A stretch of 39,055 nt of DNA from JAENVT01 sp031430695 (GCA_031430695.1 JANPBZ010000089.1:1-39055), one strand, 5' to 3'; counted from the first letter of the stretch, positions 16,148-23,889 are shown. The notes: generated from the sequence alone by a model not told the origin. A program made the numbers and translations.

Positions 16148-17538
16148 TGCTTATCGACGACCTGCGTTCAGCGTTCCTCACCAGCGGTCTCAGCGATCAG
16201 CAGCTCAGCGAACTGGCTGCAGCGGGTCATGAGCACATCTTCAAAGGTGGCGACGAACTGTTCCGCGAGGGCGAACCCGCCGACTTGTTGTGGATCCTGC
16301 TTGACGGACAGCTCCAACTGGTGCGTGGCAGCGTCAACGAGACGATTGTGCTGGCCACCATGAGCACACCCGGTCAGTGGGCGGGTGGACTCCGTGCGTG
16401 GGGTGACGCCAGCAGTAGCGCCGGGTATCGCGCCACCGGGATCGCCGTCACCGATGGCCGTACCTTCAACGTGCCGTCCGACGACCTCGGCCGCCTCGTC
16501 GGCGAATGGTTCCCCTTCGGCAAGCACATGGTTGTCGGCGTGTACCAGACCGTTCGTGGCATCGAGGCGGCAGCACGTCAACGCGAGTCGCTGGTCGCAC
16601 TGGGCACGCTGGCCGCTGGGCTTGCCCACGAGATCAACAATCCAGCGGCCGCGTCGCTGCGTGCAGTCGAGGCGCTCGGCCAATCCTGCGACACGATGCT
16701 GACGTCGCTCGTCAGCCTTGCCGAGAAGGTGATCGGTGCGGAGCAGTACGTGGCCCTCGACCGCCTGCGTCGACAGTTGGCCGCTCACTCAGAGGTCGAC
16801 GACGGTGCGATTGCGACGATGGACCGCGAGGAGGTCATCGGCAACTGGCTGGAGGACCGAGGGGTCGACGATGCTTGGAAGATGGCCCCGCTGTTCGCCT
16901 CGGTCGGCGCAGATGGAGCGTGGTTCGAGGAATGCGAATCCATCTCCGGGCCCGATGCGCTGGGCGCGGCATTGCATTGGATTTCGTCGACGATCGATGC
17001 TTCCGCCTTGCTCGCCGAGCTGACCGACACGACAAACCGCATCTCCCATCTCGTCGAGGCGGTGAAGTCCTACTCGCAGATGGATCGCGCCGCGCTGCAA
17101 CGCATCGACATCCATGACGGAATCGAAAGCACCTTGGTGATGCTGGCTCCAAAGCTCGCAGGTATCGAAGTGAAGCGCGTTTTTGATACCGACATCCCGG
17201 TCATCGAGGCATACGCCGCGGAGTTGAACCAGGTGTGGACCAATCTCATCGACAACGCCATCGACGCGATGGAAGGGCACGGCACGCTGCGGCTGGCGAC
17301 CAAGGTCGAAGACGATCACATCGTCGTTGACATCATTGACAGCGGCCACGGGATGTCCTCCGACGTCCAGGCCCGGGCCTTCGAACCGTTCTTCACCACG
17401 AAAGATGTCGGTAGGGGCACTGGGCTCGGTCTCGACATCTCCCGGCGCATCGTTGTCGAACGCCACGGTGGCGAGATCACCTTCGATTCTGAGCCCGGAT
17501 CAACTACCGCGAGCGTGCGCCTCCCGATCTCGCGTTGA
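16147..17538 (+). CDS. Sensor histidine kinase with N-terminal cyclic-nucleotide-binding-type domain
   Basis: 463 residues, apparently cytoplasmic. Residues about 10-130 form a cNMP-binding-type beta roll (GGDELFREGEPADLLWILLDGQL). The phosphoacceptor box is GLAHEINNPAAAS with H161. The ATPase carries the N-box NLIDNAIDAM (about 366-375), DSGHGM (398-403) and GRGTGLGLDIS (422-432). About 205 residues separate H161 from the N-box, roughly 90 more than in ordinary HisKA kinases; the extra segment (about 175-290) is acidic and has no motif I recognise. It overlaps the receiver-flavoprotein stop by one base and is therefore the likely partner kinase. Ligand unknown; the N-terminal domain may sense cyclic nucleotide or another signal. 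Confidence 0.9.
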   Translation: MLIDDLRSAFLTSGLSDQQLSELAAAGHEHIFKGGDELFREGEPADLLWILLDGQLQLVRGSVNETIVLATMSTPGQWAGGLRAWGDASSSAGYRATGIAVTDGRTFNVPSDDLGRLVGEWFPFGKHMVVGVYQTVRGIEAAARQRESLVALGTLAAGLAHEINNPAAASLRAVEALGQSCDTMLTSLVSLAEKVIGAEQYVALDRLRRQLAAHSEVDDGAIATMDREEVIGNWLEDRGVDDAWKMAPLFASVGADGAWFEECESISGPDALGAALHWISSTIDASALLAELTDTTNRISHLVEAVKSYSQMDRAALQRIDIHDGIESTLVMLAPKLAGIEVKRVFDTDIPVIEAYAAELNQVWTNLIDNAIDAMEGHGTLRLATKVEDDHIVVDIIDSGHGMSSDVQARAFEPFFTTKDVGRGTGLGLDISRRIVVERHGGEITFDSEPGSTTASVRLPISR

Positions 17539-17588
17539 CGCCGCCCGCGGAGCCCTTTCGCCAGGTCTGGGGTGGTGATTCGCAGGGT

Positions 17589-17825
17589 ATGGACGGGTAT
17601 GAAGGTGAGCGACGCTTGAGCGGCGAGTTGACAAGGCGGTGGGGAGTTTCGGTACGGGGACAACTCGCGGGCGTCGCCGTAGCCGTCGCGGTCGCCCTGG
17701 TGGGGACGGTGTCGTGGGTAACAGCCTCACGCGTCGGTCGACTCGTGCAGGTGTGGTTCGTGCGCGGACAGGCGTATGAGGTTGCGATGGCGACGACCAA
17801 CGAGGTGAGCCATGAAACCGTCTGA
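17589..17825 (+). CDS. Possible small single-helix membrane protein
   Basis: About 78 residues with one hydrophobic segment (GVAVAVAVALVGTVSWVTA) flanked by arginines, which would place it in the membrane. I recognise no family. It starts 50 bp after the kinase stop on the same strand and could be a third gene of that operon. There is no ribosome-binding site or -10 box that fixes the start; a TTG at 17535 would lengthen it by 18 residues. The hydrophobic run comes from a GCC/GTC-rich stretch that also gives open frames on the other strand, so this may be a chance frame. Confidence 0.3.
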   Translation: MDGYEGERRLSGELTRRWGVSVRGQLAGVAVAVAVALVGTVSWVTASRVGRLVQVWFVRGQAYEVAMATTNEVSHETV

Positions 17826-17861
17826 TTCACTGCGGCCATCGACCATCGAGCGGCTCATGTC

Positions 17862-18003
17862 CTACTGTGCCATGTCACTCTTCGACGGGTTTGATTCACG
17901 AAAGCTCAGATCGTCACGCACGTAATCGCCAGGCTCGTGTCGCTTCGAAGCGAGCGGCGAGTGCATCGGCGTGATCAAGGATCTCTTGGGCGGTGCGGGA
18001 CAT
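17862..18003 (-). pseudogene. Possible frameshifted small gene
   Basis: From ATG 18003 the minus strand reads a plausible amphipathic N-terminus (MSRTAQEILDHADALAARFE) and then stops after 29 codons at 17914. Moving one base into the next frame near position 17943 continues as a hydrophilic tail (KRHEPGDYVRDDLSF) to a stop at 17862, about 47 residues in all. The pattern resembles short antitoxin-like proteins, but I cannot name a family. It lies just upstream of, and antisense to, the toxin-antitoxin module. It could be a decayed gene or a sequencing error. The rest of 17826-18060 shows no other gene. Confidence 0.3.
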
Positions 18004-18060
18004 GGGACTCACGTCAGACACTTTGTTCGAGCGGGCATGGCTACCATGCGGGTTTCGCTT

Positions 18061-18086
18061 GTAGCAGAAGTGCTACACTTTGCTAC
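18061..18086 (+). promoter_or_regulatory. Promoter and operator of the toxin-antitoxin module
   Basis: Three hexamer half-sites occur at 10-bp spacing: GTAGCA (18061-18066), TGCTAC (18071-18076) and TGCTAC (18081-18086). The first two form an inverted repeat. A -10 box TACACT (18074-18079) is embedded in them and ends 7 nt before ATG 18087. This fits autorepression by the antitoxin or toxin-antitoxin complex, all sites being on one face of the DNA. Confidence 0.65.
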
Positions 18087-18341
18087 ATGGCTGCTGTCGC
18101 CTCTCGCGAACTTCGAAACCACACCCGAGCCCTGCTCGACCGCGTCGACGCCGGCGAAGTCATCACGATCGCTGTCGACGGTCGAGAAGTGGCCGAGCTT
18201 CGCCCCATCGCCCGAGAAGGTCGATGGATGAAACGCGCAGAGTTCGCCCGCCGCATACTCACCCAACAAGCCGACGCCGAACTCCACGCCGAACTCCGCC
18301 ACCTTGCTCCCGATATGACCGACGAGCTCCCACCCTTGTGA
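18087..18341 (+). CDS. Antitoxin of a PIN-domain toxin system (Phd/YefM-like)
   Basis: 84 residues. The N-terminal SRELRNHTRALLDRVDAGEVITIAVDGREVAELRPI is the Phd/YefM fold that binds DNA and the cognate promoter. The C-terminal half is charged and helical, as expected for the toxin-neutralising tail. Its stop overlaps the toxin start by 4 bp (GTGA). The -10 box 7 nt before ATG supports leaderless expression from the operator-embedded promoter. It should protect against, and with the toxin repress, the downstream PIN ribonuclease. Confidence 0.88.
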   Translation: MAAVASRELRNHTRALLDRVDAGEVITIAVDGREVAELRPIAREGRWMKRAEFARRILTQQADAELHAELRHLAPDMTDELPPL

Positions 18342-18724
18342 CCAGAGGACTCGCCGACACCAGCATCTTCATCGCGACAGAGACCGGGCGAGCACTCGAC
18401 GTCAGCCGCCTGCCCGACGAAATCGCCATTTCGATCATCACGATCGGAGAACTCAGAGCAGGCGTTCTCGCCGCCGCCGACGTCAACATTCGAGACCGGC
18501 GGCTCAGCACGCTGATGCGAGCACTGGAGCTGCAACCGATACCCGTCGACGAAAGCGTCGCCGATGCATGGGCGCGGCTTCGAATCCTTCTACGCGATCG
18601 CGGACTGCGCATGCCGGTAAACGATTCGTGGATCGCGGCGACAGCGCTCGCCCTTGGAGTACCGATCATCACACAGGACGCTGGCTACCTCGAGCTTGCC
18701 GACCTCGACGTCGTTCGGGTCTGA
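18338..18724 (+). CDS. PIN-domain ribonuclease toxin (VapC-type)
   Basis: 128 residues, typical VapC length. The four acidic metal-binding positions of the PIN fold are present: D7 in LADTS, E38 in TIGELRAG, D96 in NDSWIAATAL and D114 in TQDAGY. Such toxins cleave specific RNAs, often tRNA or rRNA, when freed from the antitoxin. GTG 18338 is the natural start because it overlaps the antitoxin stop by 4 bp and places D7 right at the N-terminus. The intact active site suggests a functional toxin. The target cannot be inferred. Confidence 0.9.
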   Translation: MTRGLADTSIFIATETGRALDVSRLPDEIAISIITIGELRAGVLAAADVNIRDRRLSTLMRALELQPIPVDESVADAWARLRILLRDRGLRMPVNDSWIAATALALGVPIITQDAGYLELADLDVVRV

Positions 18725-18745
18725 ACAGAATTCTTGAGTGTCGAA

Positions 18746-18774
18746 GGCGGGAACGAGAGGTTCTCATACCCGCC
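18746..18774 (+). terminator. Symmetric hairpin after the toxin gene
   Basis: GGCGGG-aac-GAGA-ggt-TCTC-ata-CCCGCC forms a fully symmetric 29-bp nested palindrome 21 bp after the toxin stop. No U-tract follows, so it may be a processing or stability hairpin rather than a strong terminator. Confidence 0.5.
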
Positions 18775-18905
18775 ATTGGAGGTTGGTTGGCTGACTAGCT
18801 CGGCGCTCGATGAATGCGGCCACGTCCTCGACGTCGGCAGCCGGGCAAGCGCGACTAACTCCGGTCCAGGTCCTAGCTCACGAGCAGCGCGGCGATCGAA
18901 CCGTT

Positions 18906-19265
18906 CTAATCGTGCTTCGCCCAGACGTGCGCGCCGCCCCAGTCAATCGCGACGACCTGCTCGTCCCCGACGACCCAGGCATCGTGCCCGGACTCGAGCA
19001 TGCTCACCTCTCCTGGACCGACCTCGAACTCGGTGCCGTCAGCCATACGCACACCAATCCGTCCAGAAATCGAATATTGGAAGTGAGGCGCCTCGCACAA
19101 TTCGGTGCCGGCGATCGGCTTCACGTGCTCGCTCCACCGCCAACCCGGCTGCAAGGTCATCCGCATGACCTTGCCTCCACCGATCTCGATGACCTCCGCT
19201 CGACCGAGCGGCATCTCCCGAACCTCACTAGGTGCGTCGAAGCTCAAATGCTCTGCGTTCGCCAC
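18906..19265 (-). CDS. Small cupin-domain protein
   Basis: 119 residues forming one cupin beta barrel. The first motif region is WRWSEHVKP with a possible metal histidine, followed by CEAPHFQYSISGRIGVRMADG. The second is GPGEVSMLESGHDAWVVGDE with another histidine. Such proteins may bind a metal and act as small enzymes or sensors; no substrate is apparent. GTG 19265 is chosen because AAAGGGGG lies 5-12 nt upstream, and the longer open frame has no other start near a ribosome-binding site. It is a single-gene unit between the toxin-antitoxin module and the tRNA. Confidence 0.75.
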   Translation of the reverse strand: MANAEHLSFDAPSEVREMPLGRAEVIEIGGGKVMRMTLQPGWRWSEHVKPIAGTELCEAPHFQYSISGRIGVRMADGTEFEVGPGEVSMLESGHDAWVVGDEQVVAIDWGGAHVWAKHD

Positions 19266-19292
19266 CGGAACCCCCTTTGCATGGAAGCTGTC

Positions 19293-19322
19293 ATTGAGGG
19301 CACCGTGGAGTCGGATTGTCAA
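19293..19322 (-). promoter_or_regulatory. Candidate promoter of the cupin gene
   Basis: On the minus strand a perfect TTGACA (-35, 19317-19322) is followed 18 bp later by CTCAAT (19293-19298) as a weak -10. The predicted start of transcription leaves a short leader containing the AAAGGGGG ribosome-binding site. Confidence 0.35.
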
Positions 19323-19358
19323 GGAACGACGCTGACGTTTGCTGGTCCTGTTGACAGC

Positions 19359-19400
19359 ACATGAACATGCAGTCAGCACAAACATGCAGTCGGTTCATGT
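19359..19400. repeat. Inverted and direct repeats upstream of the cupin gene
   Basis: ACATGAAC (19359-19366) and GTTCATGT (19393-19400) are perfect 8-bp inverted arms. Between and overlapping them, AACATGCAGTC occurs twice, at 19364-19374 and 19381-19391, 17 bp apart. The arrangement looks like a regulator-binding region for the cupin gene, whose predicted promoter is about 40 bp away. Confidence 0.5.
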
Positions 19401-19439
19401 CCTCACAGAAATCGCCGTAAGAACGTGAGGCAACTGCCG

Positions 19440-19456
19440 CTGAGCGTTCAGCTCAG
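19440..19456 (-). terminator. Short hairpin directly after tRNA-Leu
   Basis: CTGAGC (19440-19445) and GCTCAG (19451-19456) pair around a 5-nt loop, immediately next to the tRNA 3' end. It may serve as a termination or 3'-processing signal. No U-tract is present. Confidence 0.4.
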
Positions 19457-19540
19457 TGTCGAAGGGGGGACTTGAACCCCCACGAGATTTCTCTCACCAG
19501 CCCCTCAAGCTGGCGCGTCTGCCTATTTCGCCACTTCGAC
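19457..19540 (-). tRNA. tRNA-Leu, anticodon GAG
   Basis: 84 nt on the minus strand. The acceptor stem pairs GTCGAAG (5' end at 19540) with CTTCGAC, and the discriminator base is A at 19457. The anticodon arm reads CCAGC-TTGAGGG-GCTGG, giving anticodon GAG. A long variable arm (class II tRNA) and the T-arm GGGGGTTCAAGTCCCCC are visible. The CCA tail is not encoded. It follows secG by 29 bp on the same strand and may be co-transcribed with it. Confidence 0.95.
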
Positions 19541-19569
19541 GTGGATGGGGTATTGAGGATAACGCAGGC

Positions 19570-19812
19570 TTAGGTGCGGACCAACAGGAATCCGAGGGCG
19601 ACCACCGAGAAGATCCAAATCAGGGCGAGGACCGTAGTGATACGGGTCAGGTTGCGCTCGGCGGAGGTCGAGCCGAGCGCCGCGCCTCCCCCGCCACCGA
19701 ACATGTCGGACAGGCCGCCGCCGCGGCCACTGTGCATCAGCACACCGGCCACCATGCCCAACATCGACACGATGTTGAGGACAACCGTCAGATACATCAC
19801 GAAGTCGCGCAC
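19570..19812 (-). CDS. secG: Preprotein translocase subunit SecG
   Basis: 80 residues. It has two hydrophobic helices (VVLNIVSMLGMVAGVLM and ITTVLALIWIFSVVALGFLL) joined by the glycine-rich loop FGGGGGAALGST, which is the hallmark of SecG. It is an auxiliary subunit of the SecYEG channel in the plasma membrane. GTG 19812 is preferred because a TAGGCT -10 box lies 8 nt upstream; GTG or ATG 4-5 codons further in are alternatives. In many actinobacteria secG directly follows tpiA; here an ABC importer operon lies between them. Confidence 0.92.
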   Translation of the reverse strand: MRDFVMYLTVVLNIVSMLGMVAGVLMHSGRGGGLSDMFGGGGGAALGSTSAERNLTRITTVLALIWIFSVVALGFLLVRT

Positions 19813-19820
19813 GGTTTGCC

Positions 19821-19826
19821 AGCCTA
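19821..19826 (-). promoter_or_regulatory. Candidate -10 box of secG
   Basis: TAGGCT on the minus strand ends 8 nt before the GTG start of secG. This would give secG and the tRNA a transcript independent of the upstream importer operon, whose last stop is only 24 bp away. Confidence 0.4.
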
Positions 19827-19836
19827 GCGTGGGTTC

Positions 19837-20880
19837 TCAGCGAGCGACCGTTGGGGCTATCAATGGAATGACCTCGGGGAAATAACAGGCCACCCGGTGG
19901 CCATCCCCCTTGTCGATCAACAATGGCTCCTCGTCGGCGCACACGTCTTGGGCCTTCGGGCAGCGAGTGCGGAACCGGCAGCCCGAAGGCGGGTTGACGG
20001 GGCTGGGTACATCGCCGGTCAGCACGATGCGTTTGCGGGTGCGCTCGATAGTCGGGTCGGGCTCGGGTGCCGCCGACAGCAACGCCTGCGTGTACGGGTG
20101 CATCGGCGTGCTGTACAACTGCTCGGCCGGGCCCGTCTCCATCACCTTGCCCAGATACATCACGGCAACGGTGTCGGAGATGTGGCGCACCACGGAGAGG
20201 TCGTGGGCGATGAAGAGATACGTGAGGCCCAGTCGGGCCTGCAGATCCTGCAGCAGGTTCATGACCCCGGCTTGGATGCTGACGTCGAGTGCCGACACCG
20301 GCTCGTCGAGCACGATCAACTTCGGTTCCAGCGCCAGGGCCCTGGCGACGCCGACGCGCTGGCGTTGGCCGCCGGAGAACTCGTGCGGGAAGCGCTTGGC
20401 ATGGTCGGGAGCGAGCCCCACAAGTTCCAGGAGTTCCGCCACGCGCTCGCGATGGTTGCCCGGGACCTTGTGGACCTGCATCGGCTCGGCGATGGCGTTG
20501 CCGACGGTCAGCCTGGGGTCCAGGGACGCGTACGGATCCTGGAACACCATCTGCATCTCTTGACGTAGGGGTTGGAGGTGCTTCTTCGACATGCCGACGA
20601 GCTCGGCCCCGAGGAACTTCACCGACCCAGACGATGGCGTGAGCAACTGCAGCACGCACCGCGCCACGGTCGACTTGCCCGAGCCACTCTCGCCGACGAG
20701 ACCCAAGGTGGTGCCCCCGTCGATCGAGAAGCTGACGTCGGACACGGCCTGCACAATTCCCCTGACGACGCGGATGCCTTGGAGCTGGCGGATCGGGAAC
20801 ACCTTGACCAGGTTCGAGACCTCCAGCACCGGACCGGCCGTCGTGCGATCACCATTGACCTGACTGGTTGGTGCGTTCAC
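19837..20880 (-). CDS. Peptide-type ABC importer ATPase, second subunit (OppF/DppF-like)
   Basis: 347 residues. Walker A is GESGSGKST, the signature FSGGQRQRVGVARAL, Walker B LIVLDEPVSALD, and the switch histidine is in FIAHDLSVV. The C-terminal oligopeptide-transporter extension carries the cysteines of CRFRTRCP and DVCADEEP, which bind an iron-sulfur cluster in related proteins. It pairs with the adjacent OppD-like subunit as an ATPase heterodimer. ATG 20880 overlaps the upstream gene by 4 bp. It is the last gene of the importer operon. Confidence 0.93.
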   Translation of the reverse strand: MNAPTSQVNGDRTTAGPVLEVSNLVKVFPIRQLQGIRVVRGIVQAVSDVSFSIDGGTTLGLVGESGSGKSTVARCVLQLLTPSSGSVKFLGAELVGMSKKHLQPLRQEMQMVFQDPYASLDPRLTVGNAIAEPMQVHKVPGNHRERVAELLELVGLAPDHAKRFPHEFSGGQRQRVGVARALALEPKLIVLDEPVSALDVSIQAGVMNLLQDLQARLGLTYLFIAHDLSVVRHISDTVAVMYLGKVMETGPAEQLYSTPMHPYTQALLSAAPEPDPTIERTRKRIVLTGDVPSPVNPPSGCRFRTRCPKAQDVCADEEPLLIDKGDGHRVACYFPEVIPLIAPTVAR

Positions 20881-21863
20881 GCGACACCTTCAGCGACGAG
20901 CAGTTCTTCGGCACGCACGCATGCCGTCTCGAGGCCGAGTAGCGGATGCAACTCGGGAATGTCTCCGGCGCACACCTCTTCGGCAAATGGGCATCTCGGC
21001 CGGAACGCGCAACCGGACGGCGGGCGCAACATGTTGGGCGGCGCGCCTGGAATCGGAGTCAGCCGCTCGCGCCCCAACGCCGGAAGGCTGGCCAGCAGAC
21101 CGCGCGTATACGGATGCGTCGGATTGCGGAAGATCGAATCGACATCGCCCCGTTCGACGGTGCGACCTGCGTACATCACCTGCACACGATCGGCGATGCG
21201 CGCAACGACACCGAGATCGTGGGTGATGAAGACGACGCCGGCGCGGAACTTGTGTTGGATCTGCTGGATGACATCGAGGATCTGGGCCTGCACAGTGACA
21301 TCGAGTGCCGTCGTGGGCTCGTCGGCAATGAGCACATCGGGGTCGTTAGCGATGGCGATGGCGATCATCACTCGTTGACGCATGCCGCCGGAGAACTCGT
21401 GCGGGTACTGCGACGCACGCGTTCGCGGTTGCGGGATGCCGACGATGTCGAGCAATTCGATCGAACGATCCCAAGCCGCTGCCTTGGATACGTCGTTGTG
21501 ACTGCGGATCATCTCGGAAACCTGATGACCGATCTTGTGCGTCGGATTGAGAGCCGATAGCGGGTCCTGGAAAATCATCGAGATCCGCTTGCCACGCTGG
21601 CTGCGCATCAGCGTGTTGCTCATGCCGACGAGCTCTTGTCCATGCACCTTGACCGAACCCTCGATCTTGGCGTTCCTGGGCAGCAGGCCCATGGCAGCGA
21701 GGAACGTGACCGACTTCCCGGACCCACTCTCGCCGACAACACCGAGCATCTCGCCGGCGCCAACGGTGACATTGACACCGCGAACGGCCTGGACATCGCC
21801 GCTTTCGGTGGGAAAGGTGACACGCAGGTCGCGGATTTCGAGAACAGGCTGCTCTTGATTCAC
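20877..21863 (-). CDS. Peptide-type ABC importer ATPase, first subunit (OppD/DppD-like)
   Basis: 328 residues. Walker A is GESGSGKSV, the signature FSGGMRQRVMIAIAIA, Walker B VLIADEPTTALD, and the switch region FITHDLGVV. The C-terminal cluster motif CAFRPRCPFAEEVC is present. Together with the OppF-like subunit it powers uptake through the two membrane proteins encoded upstream. Overlaps of 4 bp at both ends indicate a single polycistronic mRNA with translational coupling. Confidence 0.93.
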   Translation of the reverse strand: MNQEQPVLEIRDLRVTFPTESGDVQAVRGVNVTVGAGEMLGVVGESGSGKSVTFLAAMGLLPRNAKIEGSVKVHGQELVGMSNTLMRSQRGKRISMIFQDPLSALNPTHKIGHQVSEMIRSHNDVSKAAAWDRSIELLDIVGIPQPRTRASQYPHEFSGGMRQRVMIAIAIANDPDVLIADEPTTALDVTVQAQILDVIQQIQHKFRAGVVFITHDLGVVARIADRVQVMYAGRTVERGDVDSIFRNPTHPYTRGLLASLPALGRERLTPIPGAPPNMLRPPSGCAFRPRCPFAEEVCAGDIPELHPLLGLETACVRAEELLVAEGVA

Positions 21864-22879
21864 GCCCGGCTCATGTCTGCCTTGGGATCGAAGGCATCTC
21901 GCAACCCGTCACCGACGAAGTTGATCGCGACGATCGTCATCACCAACAGGGCACACGGGAAGACCACGAGCCACCAGTAGCCCGACAGAACGGTTTTCTT
22001 CGACTGAGCGATCAACAAGCCCCACGTCGTGCGCCCCTCGCCCGGGCTGGGCCCGTAGCCGAAAAACGACAATGTCGACTCGGCAAGGATGGCACCGACG
22101 ACCGACAACGACAGCGCGACCATGATGGGACCGAGCGCATTCGGGATGAGGTGCCGGAACATGATGCGCGGACCACCTGCGCCGACCGAACGCGACGCCT
22201 CGATGAACTCGCGTTCCTTCAGCGACAGCACCACGCCGCGCACGATTCTGGCCACCGCCATCCACCCAACTGCGGACAGCAAGATCACCATGAAACGAAC
22301 CGACGTTTTCTCTCCCATGATTGCTTTGACGAGCGGCGCCTCGGCCAGCACGTTGCGAAGAACCAGCAACGAGACCAGAATCGGGAAGGCGAGAAACAGG
22401 TCAGTGATCCTCATCAGCACGTCGTCGAGCAGCCCACCCAGGTAACCAGCAATAGCCCCGATGATGGTGCCGACCGTGCACGCGATGAGCGCGACGGAGA
22501 TACCGATCATGATCGAAACGCGCCCCCCGTAGAAGATGCGGCTGTAGAGATCACGGTTGAGGTCGTCGGTGCCGAACCATGCCTTCGAACTCGGTGGAGA
22601 GTTGATGAATGTCGCGTCAGTCTTCGGCAGGCGCTGAGTCTCGCTGTATCGCGCCGGAATGCTGGGGAAGAGGCAGGCCAGCACGATGATGATGAGCAGG
22701 CCGAGTGAGGCCATCGCGACCCAGTTGCGTCGGTAGTGCCGCAACGCAAGACGAAATGGCGACAAGGATTCGCTGGCAACACCCTCGGACTCGTCGCGTA
22801 GCGACAGGCCCGTGAGATCGGCATCGGTGTTGTCTTGGATCGCCTGAGCGATGTCTGGGGTGTGATCGATCTCAGTCAA
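21860..22879 (-). CDS. Peptide-type ABC importer permease (OppC/DppC-like)
   Basis: 339 residues. A hydrophilic N-terminal tail of about 55 residues precedes the first helix (WVAMASLGLLIIIVLACLF), as in OppC proteins. Further helices and the coupling motif EASRSVGAGGPRIMFRHLIPN (the EAA loop) follow in the C-terminal half. The periplasm-side loop after the first helix contains FGTDDLNRDLYSRIFYG, a strong OppC signature. It heterodimerises with the OppB-like permease, whose gene overlaps it by 8 bp. Confidence 0.93.
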   Translation of the reverse strand: MTEIDHTPDIAQAIQDNTDADLTGLSLRDESEGVASESLSPFRLALRHYRRNWVAMASLGLLIIIVLACLFPSIPARYSETQRLPKTDATFINSPPSSKAWFGTDDLNRDLYSRIFYGGRVSIMIGISVALIACTVGTIIGAIAGYLGGLLDDVLMRITDLFLAFPILVSLLVLRNVLAEAPLVKAIMGEKTSVRFMVILLSAVGWMAVARIVRGVVLSLKEREFIEASRSVGAGGPRIMFRHLIPNALGPIMVALSLSVVGAILAESTLSFFGYGPSPGEGRTTWGLLIAQSKKTVLSGYWWLVVFPCALLVMTIVAINFVGDGLRDAFDPKADMSRA

Positions 22880-23852
22880 GTCGGATCCTCGGGTCTAGTA
22901 CGGCATAGAGCACGTCGGCGAGCAGGTTGGCCATGATGATGCCGATGACCACGAAGACCATCCACGGCATCAACTGCGGGAAGTCTCCGTTCTCGTAGGC
23001 AGTCAAGAAGAAGTCACCCATCCCTTTGTTCTCGAAGATGCGCTCGGTGATGATGAGCCCACCGATGATGCCGCCGATGTCGATCGCCGCGACGGTGACG
23101 ATCGGGATGAGCGCGTTGCGGAGTGCGTGGCGGACGAGCACTCGTCGTTCGCTGACACCTTTCGCCCGCGCAGTACGGAGGTAGTCGCTGTTCTTCACTT
23201 CGAGCAGCGACGCGCGCATGTAGCGCGAGTACACAGCGACGATCTGAATCGCCACGACGGTGATCGGCAGCGTCAGATGCTTCAGCCGCAAGATGAGGTC
23301 GAAACCCTTGTGTCCGGCCGGGTAGACACCCGACGTGGGTAGCAGCGGCCTATCGAGACCGAGCCAGCGGGTGAGGGTGATGGCGAAGAACAGTTGCAGC
23401 AAGATGGCGCTGACGTAGGGCGGGATCGAGATCCCGACAAATGCACCAGTGGTCGAAGCCTGATCGAACGCCGAGCGAGGGCGCATGGCTGACAGGATTC
23501 CGATGCCCAAGCCGATGACGACACCGACGATCGTGGCGAGCGAACCGAGCACCAACGTGTTGGCCATCGCCGCCTTGAGCTCGGGCCACACCGGTCTACT
23601 GCCCTTGATCGAACGGCCCCAGTCGAACGTCACGAAGTGACCCAGCCAGTTGAAATATTGCGAGACAATGTTTCCCGTGAGTCCGTTGGCGACGCGGTAC
23701 TGCTGCACCTTCGCTTCGCTGGCTCGCGGATTGAGCCGCAGGTAGCTCTGCACCGGATCGGTACCGATGCGGATGGCGATGAACACCAGAAACGTGATGA
23801 TGAACAGAGTGGGAACGGTCCACAAAAGTCTTCGACCGACGAATCTGATCAT
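22872..23852 (-). CDS. Peptide-type ABC importer permease (OppB/DppB-like)
   Basis: 326 residues. The N-terminus MIRFVGRRLLWTVPTLFIITFLVF is the usual OppB first helix. The large loop contains QYFNWLGHFVTFDWGRS, and the EAA coupling loop is RTARAKGVSERRVLVRHALRNALIP. The ATG has a strong ribosome-binding site (GGAGG about 9 nt upstream). It is the first permease gene after the hairpin that separates it from the binding-protein gene, and it overlaps the OppC-like gene by 8 bp. Confidence 0.93.
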   Translation of the reverse strand: MIRFVGRRLLWTVPTLFIITFLVFIAIRIGTDPVQSYLRLNPRASEAKVQQYRVANGLTGNIVSQYFNWLGHFVTFDWGRSIKGSRPVWPELKAAMANTLVLGSLATIVGVVIGLGIGILSAMRPRSAFDQASTTGAFVGISIPPYVSAILLQLFFAITLTRWLGLDRPLLPTSGVYPAGHKGFDLILRLKHLTLPITVVAIQIVAVYSRYMRASLLEVKNSDYLRTARAKGVSERRVLVRHALRNALIPIVTVAAIDIGGIIGGLIITERIFENKGMGDFFLTAYENGDFPQLMPWMVFVVIGIIMANLLADVLYAVLDPRIRLD

Positions 23853-23889
23853 CCTGCCGCACCTCCGTCTTGACGTGTGTGAAATTGAG

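Noticed and set aside
18734..19364. Plus-strand reading frames opposite the cupin gene
   Set aside because: They lack any family motif, and the minus strand has a clear cupin with a ribosome-binding site and promoter.
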